Below, piece by piece: positions 1-8,900 of a DNA stretch of 64,000 bases (position 1 is the stretch's first letter; every line of letters starts with the position of its first letter). The notes beneath the pieces were generated by a model. The model was not told the origin of the DNA and searched no databases. It was given only the letters and a program-made list of their open reading frames with translations. The position numbers and the translations under genes were made by a program. Origin of the DNA: CAZLKN01 sp964560135 (GTDB lineage: Bacteria; Actinomycetota; JAICYB01); NCBI GenBank assembly GCA_964560135.1, contig CAZLKN010000009.1, positions 9,545 to 73,544 of the forward strand, read 5' to 3'.

Positions 1-1421
1 CCCGGCAGCACGGCACCCATGAGGGGAGCGCCCGTACGCGGGAGCGCCACCTCGCCCGACACCTGCGGCTGTGCGGCCACAGCGGTCTGGACGGTGGGGT
101 CGATCACGACACGAACCAGGGGCTCACCGGCGGCGATGCCCAGTGCTTCCAGCTCCGGGACGTCCGGAGCCGGAGGAGCGAACTCGATGCGGAAGGCCGA
201 GACCGACTGCGAGGCGGACATGCCGTCCTCGGCCGCCGTGGCCTGGGTCTCGTCGCACAGGTCGACGGTGATGCCGACCTCACCGAGCACGGCGTCGACC
301 TGTCCCTTGAGCTCGGCGACGGTGTCACCGACCACGGGGATGGGCGAGCCGTTGACGTAGATGTTCTCGCCATCCAGCGCCACGCCGTTGTCTCCGCCGA
401 GGCGGACGTCGGCGATCTCGCAGGAAGCGGTGTTCGCGGCCGAGCCCGGCGATCCTGCGACCTCGGAGTGCGAGGACAGGTCGATGAGTCCGACGTTGAG
501 GAAGCCGTCGAGGACGTCCACCGCCTTGATCTGGGAGTTCGCTGACGCCGCCGACTTACCGTCCTCGGTCTTGGCGGCGCTGGTCGTGTTCACCAGATCC
601 GTGACCGAGGCCAGGCTCGGCAGGGCCAGCGGGTTGGTGATGTTCGGGATCTCGGTGCCGTCGGCAAGGGTCTGCGCGACTTCTTCGACGGTCCCTTCAC
701 ACAGGCCGGCCTCACCCAGCACGGTGCCGAGGACCTCGTCATCACAGTTGTCGACCACCGTGGTCGCGACCGTGGTGCTCAGGTCGTCGATCGCCGTGTT
801 GGCTTCGTCGATCGCCCCGTTGACCGTTGCCACCAGGACATCGAACGCGTCCTGGAGGTCGGCGGGGAGGAGATCTGCGATGGCCTCCAGCGTGGCCCCG
901 ACGTCGGCCAGCGTGGCGCTGCCGCTCACGGCCCGGCCGTCGGTGACCTTCGCTTCGAGGAGACCCGCGACGGCGTTGACCACCGGCAGATCAGCGCTCG
1001 GGAGGGAGACCGACTCCACCGTGTGGCTGCTGCTGTTGCCCGCGCCTTCGGCCGTCACGGGGTCGAAGTCCACGAACCCTTCCCCGAGCACCGAGACCGC
1101 CCTCGCGAGCGAGTCATCGACGTCCGAGGTGGTCTTGACGAAGTACTGGTCCACGACGAACGGGAAGTCCGCCGGCAGCTCGGCCTGCGCCTCGGCGGGG
1201 AGGCCGTCGCGGACGGTGCCGTACGCGTCCTGCACCTGGGACTTGACGTCCTCGGGCAGGCCGCTGAGGTCGACCGTGACCCGGAGCGCGAAGCCCGTGG
1301 CGGTCGACGAGAACGACTGCAGATCTGCGCCCGCGTGTAGACCCAGGGGGCCGAGCACGAGCGCGGTCGCCATGCCGATGGCGACGGTCAACTTGGAAAG
1401 ACTCGAGGTGGTCCCTCGCAT
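1..1421 (-). CDS. Secreted LPXTG-type surface protein (3' end outside window)
   Basis: The frame stays open from an ATG at 1421 to the window edge, so at least 473 residues are present and the stop lies outside. An AGGGGG ribosome site sits about 7 bases upstream of the ATG. Residues 1-32 form a signal peptide (basic start, hydrophobic core, ending near HAGA). The body is acidic, rich in Ala, Val, Asp and Thr, has few Cys and resembles no enzyme I know. At residues 460-464 (bases 44-30) it reads LPRTG followed by a hydrophobic stretch, the form of a sortase sorting signal, so I infer covalent attachment to peptidoglycan. The membrane segment and basic tail would lie past the edge. It is transcribed divergently from mreB. 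Function is unknown; an adhesin or envelope structural protein is possible. Confidence 0.75.
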   Translation of the reverse strand, partial: MRGTTSSLSKLTVAIGMATALVLGPLGLHAGADLQSFSSTATGFALRVTVDLSGLPEDVKSQVQDAYGTVRDGLPAEAQAELPADFPFVVDQYFVKTTSDVDDSLARAVSVLGEGFVDFDPVTAEGAGNSSSHTVESVSLPSADLPVVNAVAGLLEAKVTDGRAVSGSATLADVGATLEAIADLLPADLQDAFDVLVATVNGAIDEANTAIDDLSTTVATTVVDNCDDEVLGTVLGEAGLCEGTVEEVAQTLADGTEIPNITNPLALPSLASVTDLVNTTSAAKTEDGKSAASANSQIKAVDVLDGFLNVGLIDLSSHSEVAGSPGSAANTASCEIADVRLGGDNGVALDGENIYVNGSPIPVVGDTVAELKGQVDAVLGEVGITVDLCDETQATAAEDGMSASQSVSAFRIEFAPPAPDVPELEALGIAAGEPLVRVVIDPTVQTAVAAQPQVSGEVALPRTGAPLMGAVLP

Positions 1422-1732
1422 AGCGTTCCCCCTTCTTTGCGGTTCGACGACGTGATCGTGTCTCTTCCAACGAGCCTGTCTCCATCCGGGAAACGGCTCG
1501 ATGCGGGTATCGGCCGCTGCCCGGTGCGGGTGAGGCGACTTGGGCCGGATGCGCCCCTTTCGTCCCCTTCGTGCTGGTAGACTGCCCGGACGGGCCAGGT
1601 CGCGACGGGGAGTCCCGTCCCCCGGATGGGTGCCGCAGCCGCTCGCGGCGACCGGGAGCCCTTTGACCCCCGCTCAAGCCTGGTGGACAATAAAGCGCTA
1701 CTCCACCGATCCCGCAGAAAGGTCCTTCCCGC
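1422..1732. other. Intergenic region between surface protein gene and mreB
   Basis: This 311-base divergent spacer holds the mreB promoter (1663-1691). A second plus-strand extended -10 candidate, TGG followed by TAGACT, lies at 1575-1583. A loose inverted repeat (CGAGCC ... GGCTCG) lies at about 1470-1499, in the leader of the minus-strand surface protein. No ORF with convincing coding features is seen. Confidence 0.5.
1663..1691 (+). promoter_or_regulatory. Sigma-70-type promoter of the mreB operon
   Basis: TTGACC (1663-1668) and GACAAT (1686-1691) are separated by exactly 17 bases, close to the housekeeping consensus. The predicted transcript start is near 1698, giving a leader of about 35 bases before mreB, with an AGAAAGG ribosome site at about 1717-1723. 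Confidence 0.7.
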
Positions 1733-2764
1733 ATGTTCGAGAGCTGGTTCCAGTACCTGGGCCGTGACATGGCCGTCGACCTCGGTACGGCGAACACCCT
1801 CGTGTACGTCCGCGGCCGGGGGATCGTCCTCAACGAGCCGTCGGTCGTGGCGATCAACCAGAAGACGGGCCACATCCTGGCCGTGGGGGCCGAGGCCAAG
1901 CGCATGGTGGGCCGGACCCCCGGGCACATCTCGGCGATTCGGCCGCTGAAGGACGGCGTGATCGCCGACTTCGACGTGACCGAGAAGATGATCCGGTACT
2001 TCATCCACAAGGTGCACCGGCGCCGCTGGGCGAAGCCGCGCGTCGTGATCTGCGTGCCGTCGGGGATCACGGGCGTGGAGCAACGGGCCGTGGAGGAGGC
2101 CGGCTACCAAGCCGGTGCACGGAAGGTCCACATCATCGAGGAACCGATGGCCGCCGCGATCGGGGCCGGCCTCCCGGTCCACGAACCGACGGGAAACATG
2201 GTTGTGGATATCGGCGGTGGCACCACCGAAGTAGCGGTGATCTCCCTCGGCGGCATCGTGACGTCGATGTCGATCCGGGTCGGTGGCGACGAGTTGGACG
2301 AGGCCGTGATCCAGTACATCAAGAAGGAGTACTCCCTGATGCTGGGGGAGCGCACCTCGGAGGAGATCAAGCTTGCCATCGGGTCGGCGTTCCCGCTGCC
2401 CGACGAGCCTCAAGCGGAGATCCGAGGCCGGGATCTCGTCACGGGACTGCCCAAGACGATCATCATCTCGGCGGAGGAGGTACGGCGGGCGATCGAGGAA
2501 CCGGTTTCCCAGATCGTCGACTCCGTGAAGAACACCCTGGACCGAACGCCCCCCGAACTGGCGGCGGACATCATGGACCGCGGCATCGTGCTCACGGGGG
2601 GCGGAGCGCTCCTACGGGGGCTCGATGAGCGTCTGAAGCATGAGACCGGGATGCCGATCCACGCGTCGGAGAGCCCCCTGCATGCAGTAGCCCTGGGGGC
2701 CGGACGTTGCCTGGAAGAGATCGAATCCTTGAAGAACGTCCTCATCACGTCCGCGCGTCACTAG
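1733..2764 (+). CDS. mreB: Rod shape-determining protein MreB
   Basis: Bacterial actin homologue of 343 residues, the usual length. It forms membrane-associated filaments that organise the cell-wall elongation machinery. The first nucleotide-binding loop reads DLGTANT near residue 16 and the second reads DIGGGTTEV at residues 159-167; the GGGALL segment near the C-terminus is also typical. The N-terminal MFESWFQYLG stretch resembles the amphipathic membrane-binding helix. It is first in a tight operon with mreC, mreD, mrdA and rodA and is driven by the promoter at 1663-1691. This indicates a rod-shaped or lateral-wall-growing cell, which is not universal in Actinomycetota. Confidence 0.97.
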   Translation: MFESWFQYLGRDMAVDLGTANTLVYVRGRGIVLNEPSVVAINQKTGHILAVGAEAKRMVGRTPGHISAIRPLKDGVIADFDVTEKMIRYFIHKVHRRRWAKPRVVICVPSGITGVEQRAVEEAGYQAGARKVHIIEEPMAAAIGAGLPVHEPTGNMVVDIGGGTTEVAVISLGGIVTSMSIRVGGDELDEAVIQYIKKEYSLMLGERTSEEIKLAIGSAFPLPDEPQAEIRGRDLVTGLPKTIIISAEEVRRAIEEPVSQIVDSVKNTLDRTPPELAADIMDRGIVLTGGGALLRGLDERLKHETGMPIHASESPLHAVALGAGRCLEEIESLKNVLITSARH

Positions 2765-2784
2765 AACGCGAGAGGTGAGACGCC

Positions 2785-3639
2785 GTGTGGCGTCGTTCTG
2801 CACGAGACCGAGTTGTCATCGGCCTGCTCCTCATGGCCACCGTGACCGTGTTGACCCTGGACTTCCGTACGGGGTTGTTTGACGGGCTCTCCGGTGTGAC
2901 GTCGCAGGTCGTGGGCGTCTTCCAGACGGGGGTCCGTACGGTTGCGCGCCCGTTCGAGGTCGCCGCCGAGTCCGTCCGTGACCTCGGCGGGCTCCGTGAG
3001 GAGAACAGCGCCCTGCGCGACGAGAACCGGGAGCTGCGAAGCAGGCTCCGTGCCGTCGAGCATCTCGTGGAGCAGAACGCGCGGATGCGCGAGCTCCTGC
3101 AGATCGAGAGCACCACGGACCTGGAGATGGTGCGGGCGCGGGTCATCGGTGCGTCGCTGTCGGGCAGCGAACGTTCGGCCCTCCTGGACAAGGGACGCGG
3201 TTCCGGGATCGTGACGGACACCGGGGTCCTGGCTCCCGAGGGACTCGCGGGGAGGGTGATCTGGGTCGGCCCCCGGACGGCCAAGGTGCTGCTGGTGACC
3301 GACCCGCAGTCCTCGATCGGGGTGAAGATCGGAGAGACGGGCGAGACAGGCATCGTGGCCGGCACGGGCCGGGGAGATATGCGGCTGGAGCTGGTGTCCC
3401 GATCCGCACTTGACCAGGGCGCGGTCAAGCGCGGGGATGTCGTCCTCACCTCGGGGCATCAGGGAGGGATCTTTCCGTCCGGGATCCCGATCGGCCGGGT
3501 CGAGGAGGTGCGGCTGGCGTCTCGCGGTACCGCCTACACGATCCGTGTCACCCCCTACGCCCGTCTGTCGCGGCTGGACATCGTGTCCGTGATCCTTCGA
3601 GCCGATCCGGTGGTCGGGGACGACACCGTCGAACCGTGA
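2785..3639 (+). CDS. mreC: Rod shape-determining protein MreC
   Basis: Bitopic membrane protein of 284 residues that scaffolds the elongasome and activates PBP2. The GTG start follows mreB by 20 bases. Residues 9-30 form the membrane anchor. A coiled coil rich in Glu, Arg and Leu (ENSALRDENRELRSRL and onward) covers about residues 73-110, followed by the beta-sandwich MreC domain. It overlaps mreD by four bases (GTGA), implying translational coupling. Length and order are normal for the family. Confidence 0.95.
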   Translation: MWRRSARDRVVIGLLLMATVTVLTLDFRTGLFDGLSGVTSQVVGVFQTGVRTVARPFEVAAESVRDLGGLREENSALRDENRELRSRLRAVEHLVEQNARMRELLQIESTTDLEMVRARVIGASLSGSERSALLDKGRGSGIVTDTGVLAPEGLAGRVIWVGPRTAKVLLVTDPQSSIGVKIGETGETGIVAGTGRGDMRLELVSRSALDQGAVKRGDVVLTSGHQGGIFPSGIPIGRVEEVRLASRGTAYTIRVTPYARLSRLDIVSVILRADPVVGDDTVEP

Positions 3640-4124
3640 GGCGCTACGGCATCTTCGCGGTGGCATGCTTCACCGCCATCCTCCTGTCCTCGGAGCTGGC
3701 GTTGAGCGTCCCGATCCTCGGGGTCGGTCCGGATCTGCTGATCATCGTGGTCGCCACATTCGCGCTGGGCGAGCAGCCGCGCAACGCCGCGGTGGCCGGA
3801 TTCAGCGCAGGGCTCGTCCGCGACCTGCTGCTCACAACGCCCACGGGGATCTCGGCATTCGCCTACGCCCTCACCGCCTACGCGGCGGCCATCGTCGGCG
3901 CAACCCGGGGGATCTGGGCCTTCGTCGCACTGATCGCCGGAGCGACGTTCGTCTCCCAGGTCGTCTACGCGACGGGGATGATCCTGCTCGGGACGCAGGT
4001 CGATCCCGGGCCGTTGCCCCGGGTCGTGGTGATCACCACCCTGTACAACGCGCTCCTGGCGCCGCTGCTCATGCCGCTGCTCCGGCGCATCGTGCCCGCG
4101 GAGGGCGCTGGAGGCGCCGAGTGA
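3636..4124 (+). CDS. mreD: Rod shape-determining protein MreD
   Basis: Integral membrane protein of 162 residues with about five hydrophobic helices, the typical MreD size. It starts at a GTG overlapping the mreC stop. Sequence is poorly conserved in this family, so identification rests on the position between mreC and mrdA, the length and the hydrophobic profile, including the central Gly/Ala-rich segment with LVRDLLLTTPTG. It acts with MreB and MreC in lateral wall synthesis. Confidence 0.9.
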   Translation: MRRYGIFAVACFTAILLSSELALSVPILGVGPDLLIIVVATFALGEQPRNAAVAGFSAGLVRDLLLTTPTGISAFAYALTAYAAAIVGATRGIWAFVALIAGATFVSQVVYATGMILLGTQVDPGPLPRVVVITTLYNALLAPLLMPLLRRIVPAEGAGGAE

Positions 4125-4209
4125 CCTGCGGAGAGCGGGGTGCGGAAGTCCTCGAAGTCCGGCAGGATGGGTGTCGCAGCCGACCCCGGCTCGAGGGGGT
4201 GACCTATCT

Positions 4210-6165
4210 GTGAATCCTGACATGTCGCGTGCCCGTCTGGTTGTGGTGCACCTGCTGGTGCTATCGCTCCTGGCCACCCTCGTGGCCCGGCTGTGGTTCC
4301 TTCAGATCCTCACGGGCGACGAGGCACAACGCCTGGCCGAGCAGACCTCCATCCGGCTGATCCACCAGGCCGCCCCCCGGGGGTTCATCTTCGACCGGAC
4401 GGGGGAGGCCCTCGTCCGCAACCGCACGGCGCTCACCGTGGCGTTGGACGTCTCCCTTCTACCCGCCGCGGAACGCGACCAGGTGATCCCGGAGCTCGCG
4501 AGGGTGCTCGGGATCAGCGAGGCGCACATCCGGGCGGTGGTGGACGATCCGCGGATCGGTCACTACACGCCCCGGCCCATCGCGGTGGACGTCGACAAGG
4601 ACACGGTGATCTACATCCGTGAACACCAGGACAAGTTCCCCGGCGTCACCGACCTCGAGATCCCGGTGCGGGAGTACCCACACGAGTCCCTGGGCGCGCA
4701 CGTCATCGGTCACATCGGCGAGATCAGCGCCGAGGAGCTGGAGGCCCGGCGTGAGGAGGTTGGGAACGAGTCCACGAAGGCTTACCGTTCGGGGGACCAG
4801 ATCGGGAAGATCGGCGTGGAACGGGTCTACGAGGACTGGCTGCGTGGCATCTCGGGGATCGAGAAGATCGCCGTGAACGTGCGGGGCGAACGGGTGCAGT
4901 CGCTGGGCACCCATACCCCGGAGCGGGGACTCGACGCGGTGCTGACCATCGACGCCGAGGTCCAGCGGGCGGCCGAGGAAGGTTTGGAGCGAGGGATCCA
5001 GCTCGCCAGGCGGCTGACCGATCCGGACACCGGCAAGCTCTACGAGGCGCCCGCCGGAGCGGTGGTGGCACTGGATCCGCGGGACGGCGAGATCCTGGCG
5101 CTGAGCTCCAACCCGACCTTCGATCCGAACATGTTCGTGGGACGGATCCCCCCCGACGAGTACGCACGCCTGAACGATCCGGACTCGCACTTCCCGATGA
5201 TGAACCGGGCGATCGCGGAGGCGGTCCCGCCCGGGTCGACGTTCAAGCCGATCACCGCGGCGGCGGCCTGGGACGCCACGGTCATGGCCCCCGGGACGAC
5301 CTGGCACTGCCCGGGGCACTACCGGGTGGGGAACCGCGTCTTCCGTGACTGGACCCCCGACGGGCACGGCCTGGTCGGCCTGCGCCGGGGGATGGCCGAG
5401 TCCTGCGACATCGTGTTCTACGACGCGGGTGTGAAGATGAACGCCGAGCGGGAGCGGATCGGTGAGCACCTGCAGACGGTGGCCCGCCATTTCGGCTACG
5501 GGGAGATCACCGGGATCGATCTGCTGGGTGAGCGGTCGGGCCTGGTCCCGGACGCGACCTGGAAGGAGGAGCGGTTCGCGTGGGCGCAGCCCTACGATCG
5601 CCGCTGGTTCGACGGCGACTCGGCCAACCTGGCGATCGGTCAGGGGTTCCTCCAGGTCACGCCGCTGCAGCTGGCGGTGTCCTACGGGGCGTTCGCCAAC
5701 GGGGGCACCTTGTACCGCCCCCGCGTCATGAAGTGCATGGCCGAGCTGGACGTGTCCCGGCCGGTGTCCCCCGAGGAGGCGTGCAGATCAGGCGTCGTTC
5801 CCGAGTCGGCGTCGCCCAAGGTCCTGGGGCGTGTTCCGGTTCCCGCCGCGGCTCTCGACTTCATCTCGGACTCGATGGTGGGCACGCAGGTCGATGAGGG
5901 AACCGCCGCCAGGGCTTTCGAAGGGTTCCCTCTCGACCGTGTGCCGGTCGCCGGGAAGACCGGGACCGCACAGATGAAGCCCCGCCAGCCCTTCTCGTGG
6001 TACGCGGCATACGCGCCGGCGCACGATCCCGAGATCGTCGTCGTCGCCCTCGTGGAGGAAGGCGGGACCGGGTCGCAGATCGCCGCCCCCATCGTCCGCC
6101 ACGTCATGGAGCGGCATTTCGGGCTGCCCGAGGGCAACTTCGAGGCGGGGGCCAGGGCGGACTAG
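4210..6165 (+). CDS. mrdA: Penicillin-binding protein 2 (elongasome transpeptidase)
   Basis: Class B penicillin-binding protein of about 651 residues that cross-links peptidoglycan during elongation, with RodA as glycosyltransferase partner. A single N-terminal membrane helix (VVVHLLVLSLLATLVARL) is followed by the dimerisation domain and then the transpeptidase domain. The catalytic STFK is at residues 343-346, then SCD as the SxD motif, and KTGTAQ near the C-terminus. I chose the GTG at 4210 because GAGGGGGTGA ends about 7 bases upstream. An in-frame GTG at 4171 lacks a ribosome site and would add 13 residues. Confidence 0.95.
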   Translation: MNPDMSRARLVVVHLLVLSLLATLVARLWFLQILTGDEAQRLAEQTSIRLIHQAAPRGFIFDRTGEALVRNRTALTVALDVSLLPAAERDQVIPELARVLGISEAHIRAVVDDPRIGHYTPRPIAVDVDKDTVIYIREHQDKFPGVTDLEIPVREYPHESLGAHVIGHIGEISAEELEARREEVGNESTKAYRSGDQIGKIGVERVYEDWLRGISGIEKIAVNVRGERVQSLGTHTPERGLDAVLTIDAEVQRAAEEGLERGIQLARRLTDPDTGKLYEAPAGAVVALDPRDGEILALSSNPTFDPNMFVGRIPPDEYARLNDPDSHFPMMNRAIAEAVPPGSTFKPITAAAAWDATVMAPGTTWHCPGHYRVGNRVFRDWTPDGHGLVGLRRGMAESCDIVFYDAGVKMNAERERIGEHLQTVARHFGYGEITGIDLLGERSGLVPDATWKEERFAWAQPYDRRWFDGDSANLAIGQGFLQVTPLQLAVSYGAFANGGTLYRPRVMKCMAELDVSRPVSPEEACRSGVVPESASPKVLGRVPVPAAALDFISDSMVGTQVDEGTAARAFEGFPLDRVPVAGKTGTAQMKPRQPFSWYAAYAPAHDPEIVVVALVEEGGTGSQIAAPIVRHVMERHFGLPEGNFEAGARAD

Positions 6166-6167
6166 AA

Positions 6168-7352
6168 ATGGCTGTCGCGACCGGTTCCAGAGGTGGCGGG
6201 CCCTCCCTGGGGGGCCGCGGGGAGGCCATCCGGCATCTCGACCTCGTGAGCGCGGGTGCGGTGGTAGCGCTCGTGGTGATGGGCCTGCTGTCGGTCTTCA
6301 CCGCGACCGTCGATCCCGAACGCGGGGGCCTGCTCCAGGCCCCCAGCGTCCTGTTCAACCGTCAGCTCATCTTCTGTGTGATCGCCGGGCTGACGCTGCT
6401 CGCGGCGATCGTGTTCGACTACCGCTACCTCAAGGTGTACGCGGCGGTGATGTACCTCGGGTGCCTGTTCCTGCTCCTTGTGGTGATGACGCCTCTGGGT
6501 GAGACGGTCAAAGGCTCCCAGCGCTGGATCCAGTTGGGGCTCTTCAGTCTGCAGCCCTCGGAGCTGGCCAAACCCGTCCTGGTCGCCGCGCTGGCGGCCT
6601 ACCTGTCGGAGCGCCGCGGGACCCTGGATCTCGTCGACGTCGTGAGGTGTTTCGGCCTGACCGTCCCGCTGGCGCTGCTCGTCTTCCTTCAGCCCGACTT
6701 CGGGACCATGCTCGTGCTCGGCTGGATCCTGCTGATCATGCTGGTGGTGGGCGGAGCGGATTGGCGCCACCTGGTGGTCCTGCTGGCCATCGGCAGCATC
6801 GGCCTCGTGGGGGTGTTCCAGCTCGGCATCGTCCGTGACTATCAACAGAACCGATTACGGGCGTTCCTCGATCCCGAGGACGACATCATCAGGTTCTCCG
6901 AAGGCTACAACTACCGCCTCACGAGACAGGCGGTCGGCAACGGCGGGCTGTTTGGCCGCGGGTTTTTCACGCAACGCGAACAGGTCAACCTGACGAACCT
7001 GGATTTCGTGCGCGAGCAGCACACCGACTTCGTGTTCACGGTCGTCGCGGAGCAGAGCGGCTTCGTCGGCAGCCTCACGATGCTCATCCTGTACGGCGTG
7101 ATCTTCGTCCGAGGATTGCGGGGTGCGGGGATGGCCCGCGACTCGTTCGGGATACTCGTGGCCACGGGGATCGTGGGATACCTGGCTTTCCAGGTCTTCG
7201 TGAACATCGGCATGACCGTGGGGCTGGTGCCGATCACGGGCGTACCCTTACCCTTCGTCTCCTACGGGGGGTCCTCCCTGGTGTCTTCCGCCCTCGCGGT
7301 GGGCGTCCTGCTGTCCGTCCGGATGCGCCGGTTCGCGCGTCCGCTCTCCTGA
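6168..7352 (+). CDS. rodA: Peptidoglycan glycosyltransferase RodA (SEDS family)
   Basis: Polytopic SEDS protein of 394 residues starting at an ATG two bases after the mrdA stop. It polymerises lipid II into glycan strands and pairs with PBP2. Family segments visible include GSQRWIQLGLFSLQPSEL, the EQHTDFVFTVVAEQ segment of the extracellular loop, and VPLPFVSYGGSSL near the C-terminus. About ten hydrophobic helices are present. It is last in the mre operon. The SYGG and QPSE elements distinguish SEDS proteins but not RodA from FtsW; position with mrdA supports RodA. Confidence 0.95.
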   Translation: MAVATGSRGGGPSLGGRGEAIRHLDLVSAGAVVALVVMGLLSVFTATVDPERGGLLQAPSVLFNRQLIFCVIAGLTLLAAIVFDYRYLKVYAAVMYLGCLFLLLVVMTPLGETVKGSQRWIQLGLFSLQPSELAKPVLVAALAAYLSERRGTLDLVDVVRCFGLTVPLALLVFLQPDFGTMLVLGWILLIMLVVGGADWRHLVVLLAIGSIGLVGVFQLGIVRDYQQNRLRAFLDPEDDIIRFSEGYNYRLTRQAVGNGGLFGRGFFTQREQVNLTNLDFVREQHTDFVFTVVAEQSGFVGSLTMLILYGVIFVRGLRGAGMARDSFGILVATGIVGYLAFQVFVNIGMTVGLVPITGVPLPFVSYGGSSLVSSALAVGVLLSVRMRRFARPLS

Positions 7353-7383
7353 TCCGGGCTCCGGGCTCCGCTACGGTGGCGGA

Positions 7384-7392
7384 TGATATGCT
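7384..7392 (+). promoter_or_regulatory. Extended -10 promoter upstream of rng
   Basis: TGA directly followed by TATGCT (7387-7392) forms an extended -10 element with no good -35. The predicted start near 7399 would give the RNase gene a leader of about 180 bases. The 7353-7580 spacer shows no convincing gene of its own. Confidence 0.4.
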
Positions 7393-7580
7393 ACGCGGAG
7401 TTCTGAACGGTTCCGAGAGGGCCCGCCTGCGACGGACCGTGGGCGTCATGCGCTACCGGTACGGCGGTGTGAGCGACAACCGAGCCCGATCCGCGTCGAG
7501 TATTGCTCCGCGGTTCGGATCGAGCGCTCCGGGTACCAGGTCACGTGCGTGGCAGGCCGGCCTCAGGGAAGAGGAGTGGT

Positions 7581-8900
7581 TTGAGCGCACAGCAGGCGAA
7601 AGGGCGCGGACGGCGCCAACGCCGGCCACGCCCGCAGCAGGAGGCCCCTGAGCCTCCTCGCGAGCGGGTGATGCTCGTCGGCGGCTCGCTGGAGCACGCC
7701 CACGTGGCCGTCCTGGAGGACGGCGTTCTCGTCGAGCACTACGTGGCCAAGAAATCCCGGCGCTCCCTGGTGGGCAACGTGTACCTCGGCAAGGTGCAGA
7801 ACGTGCTCCCGGGTATGGAGGCCGCCTTCGTGGACATCGGCCAGCCCCGGAACGCCGTGCTGTACGTGGGCGAGCTCGCGGCTATGGAGGAGGTCGAGGG
7901 CGACTCCCAGCCCCGCATCGAGCAGGTCCTGAGCAGCGGGCAGCAGGTGCTGGTGCAGGTGACCAAGGACCCCATGGGCACGAAGGGTGCCCGGTTGACC
8001 ACCGAGCTCTCCCTCGCCGGACGGTACCTGGTCCTCGTCCCCAAGGGGTCCGGATACGGGATCTCGCGCCGGCTCGACGACGCTGAGCGCGCCCGCCTGC
8101 GTGACATCGCCCGGAAGGTCCGACCCGACGGGTTCGGCGTGATCGTTCGAACGGCGGCCGAGGGTGCGCAGGCCGACGAACTCGAGCGGGACCTGCAGCG
8201 CCTGGTCCGGTTGTGGGAGGAGATCGACAAGCGGGCCAAGCAGGCCCGGGCCCCCACCGAGATCTACGTGGAACCCGACCTGGTTATCCGGGTTGTGCGC
8301 GACCTGTTCTCGAAGGACTTCGACCGCCTGATCGTGGCCGAAGGGGAGGCTCACGAGCGGATCGCGCGGTACGTGGAGGCGGTCGATCCCGACCTGTCCG
8401 CACGGGTGGAGCTCCACACCGGCCCTCTGAGTCTGTTCGACAGGATGCATGTGACCGAGCAGCTCCGGAAGGCCCTGGAGCGCAAGGTCTGGCTCCCGTC
8501 CGGCGGCTACATCGTGGTCGACCGGACCGAGGCGCTCACCGTGATCGACGTCAACACGGGCCGGTTCGTGGGCCGGACCTCCCTGGAGGACACGGTCGTG
8601 CGAACGAACCTGGAGGCCACCGCGGAGGTCGTCCGGCAGCTGCGGCTGCGGGACATCGGCGGGATCATCGTCATCGACTTCATCGACATGCTGATGCTCC
8701 AGAACCGGGAGGAGGTCCTGCGTGCCTTCCGTCGGGAGCTGGGCCGGGACAAGACGAAGACGCAGGTCATCGGCATCTCTCCACTCGGACTGGTCGAGAT
8801 GACCAGGAAGAACGTCAGCGAGGGCCTCGTCGAGGCGCTCAGCTCCCCGTGTCCCACCTGCGAGGGTCGCAGCGTCGTGATCGAGGAGATCAACGCGTAG
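7581..8900 (+). CDS. rng: Ribonuclease E/G family protein
   Basis: Endoribonuclease of rRNA and mRNA processing, 439 residues from the chosen start. After a short basic N-terminus (QQAKGRGRRQRRPRP) come the S1-type RNA-binding segment (GNVYLGKVQNVLPGMEAAFVDIG), the DNase I-like catalytic core with DVNTGRFVGRTSLEDTV, and the zinc-link CPTC near residue 427. It lacks the long acidic degradosome scaffold of enterobacterial RNase E, so it is a catalytic-core type enzyme. I chose TTG at 7581 because GGAAGAGGAG precedes it; GTG 7668 or ATG 7671 would trim the basic tail. The next genes are rplU-rpmA, a classic neighbourhood. Confidence 0.92.
   Translation: MSAQQAKGRGRRQRRPRPQQEAPEPPRERVMLVGGSLEHAHVAVLEDGVLVEHYVAKKSRRSLVGNVYLGKVQNVLPGMEAAFVDIGQPRNAVLYVGELAAMEEVEGDSQPRIEQVLSSGQQVLVQVTKDPMGTKGARLTTELSLAGRYLVLVPKGSGYGISRRLDDAERARLRDIARKVRPDGFGVIVRTAAEGAQADELERDLQRLVRLWEEIDKRAKQARAPTEIYVEPDLVIRVVRDLFSKDFDRLIVAEGEAHERIARYVEAVDPDLSARVELHTGPLSLFDRMHVTEQLRKALERKVWLPSGGYIVVDRTEALTVIDVNTGRFVGRTSLEDTVVRTNLEATAEVVRQLRLRDIGGIIVIDFIDMLMLQNREEVLRAFRRELGRDKTKTQVIGISPLGLVEMTRKNVSEGLVEALSSPCPTCEGRSVVIEEINA

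Noticed and set aside
361..1455. Long plus-strand open frame opposite the surface protein
   Set aside because: Ser/Thr/Arg-rich translation with no motifs; the minus strand has a signal peptide, ribosome site and LPRTG in a coherent frame, so this is a shadow typical of GC-rich DNA.
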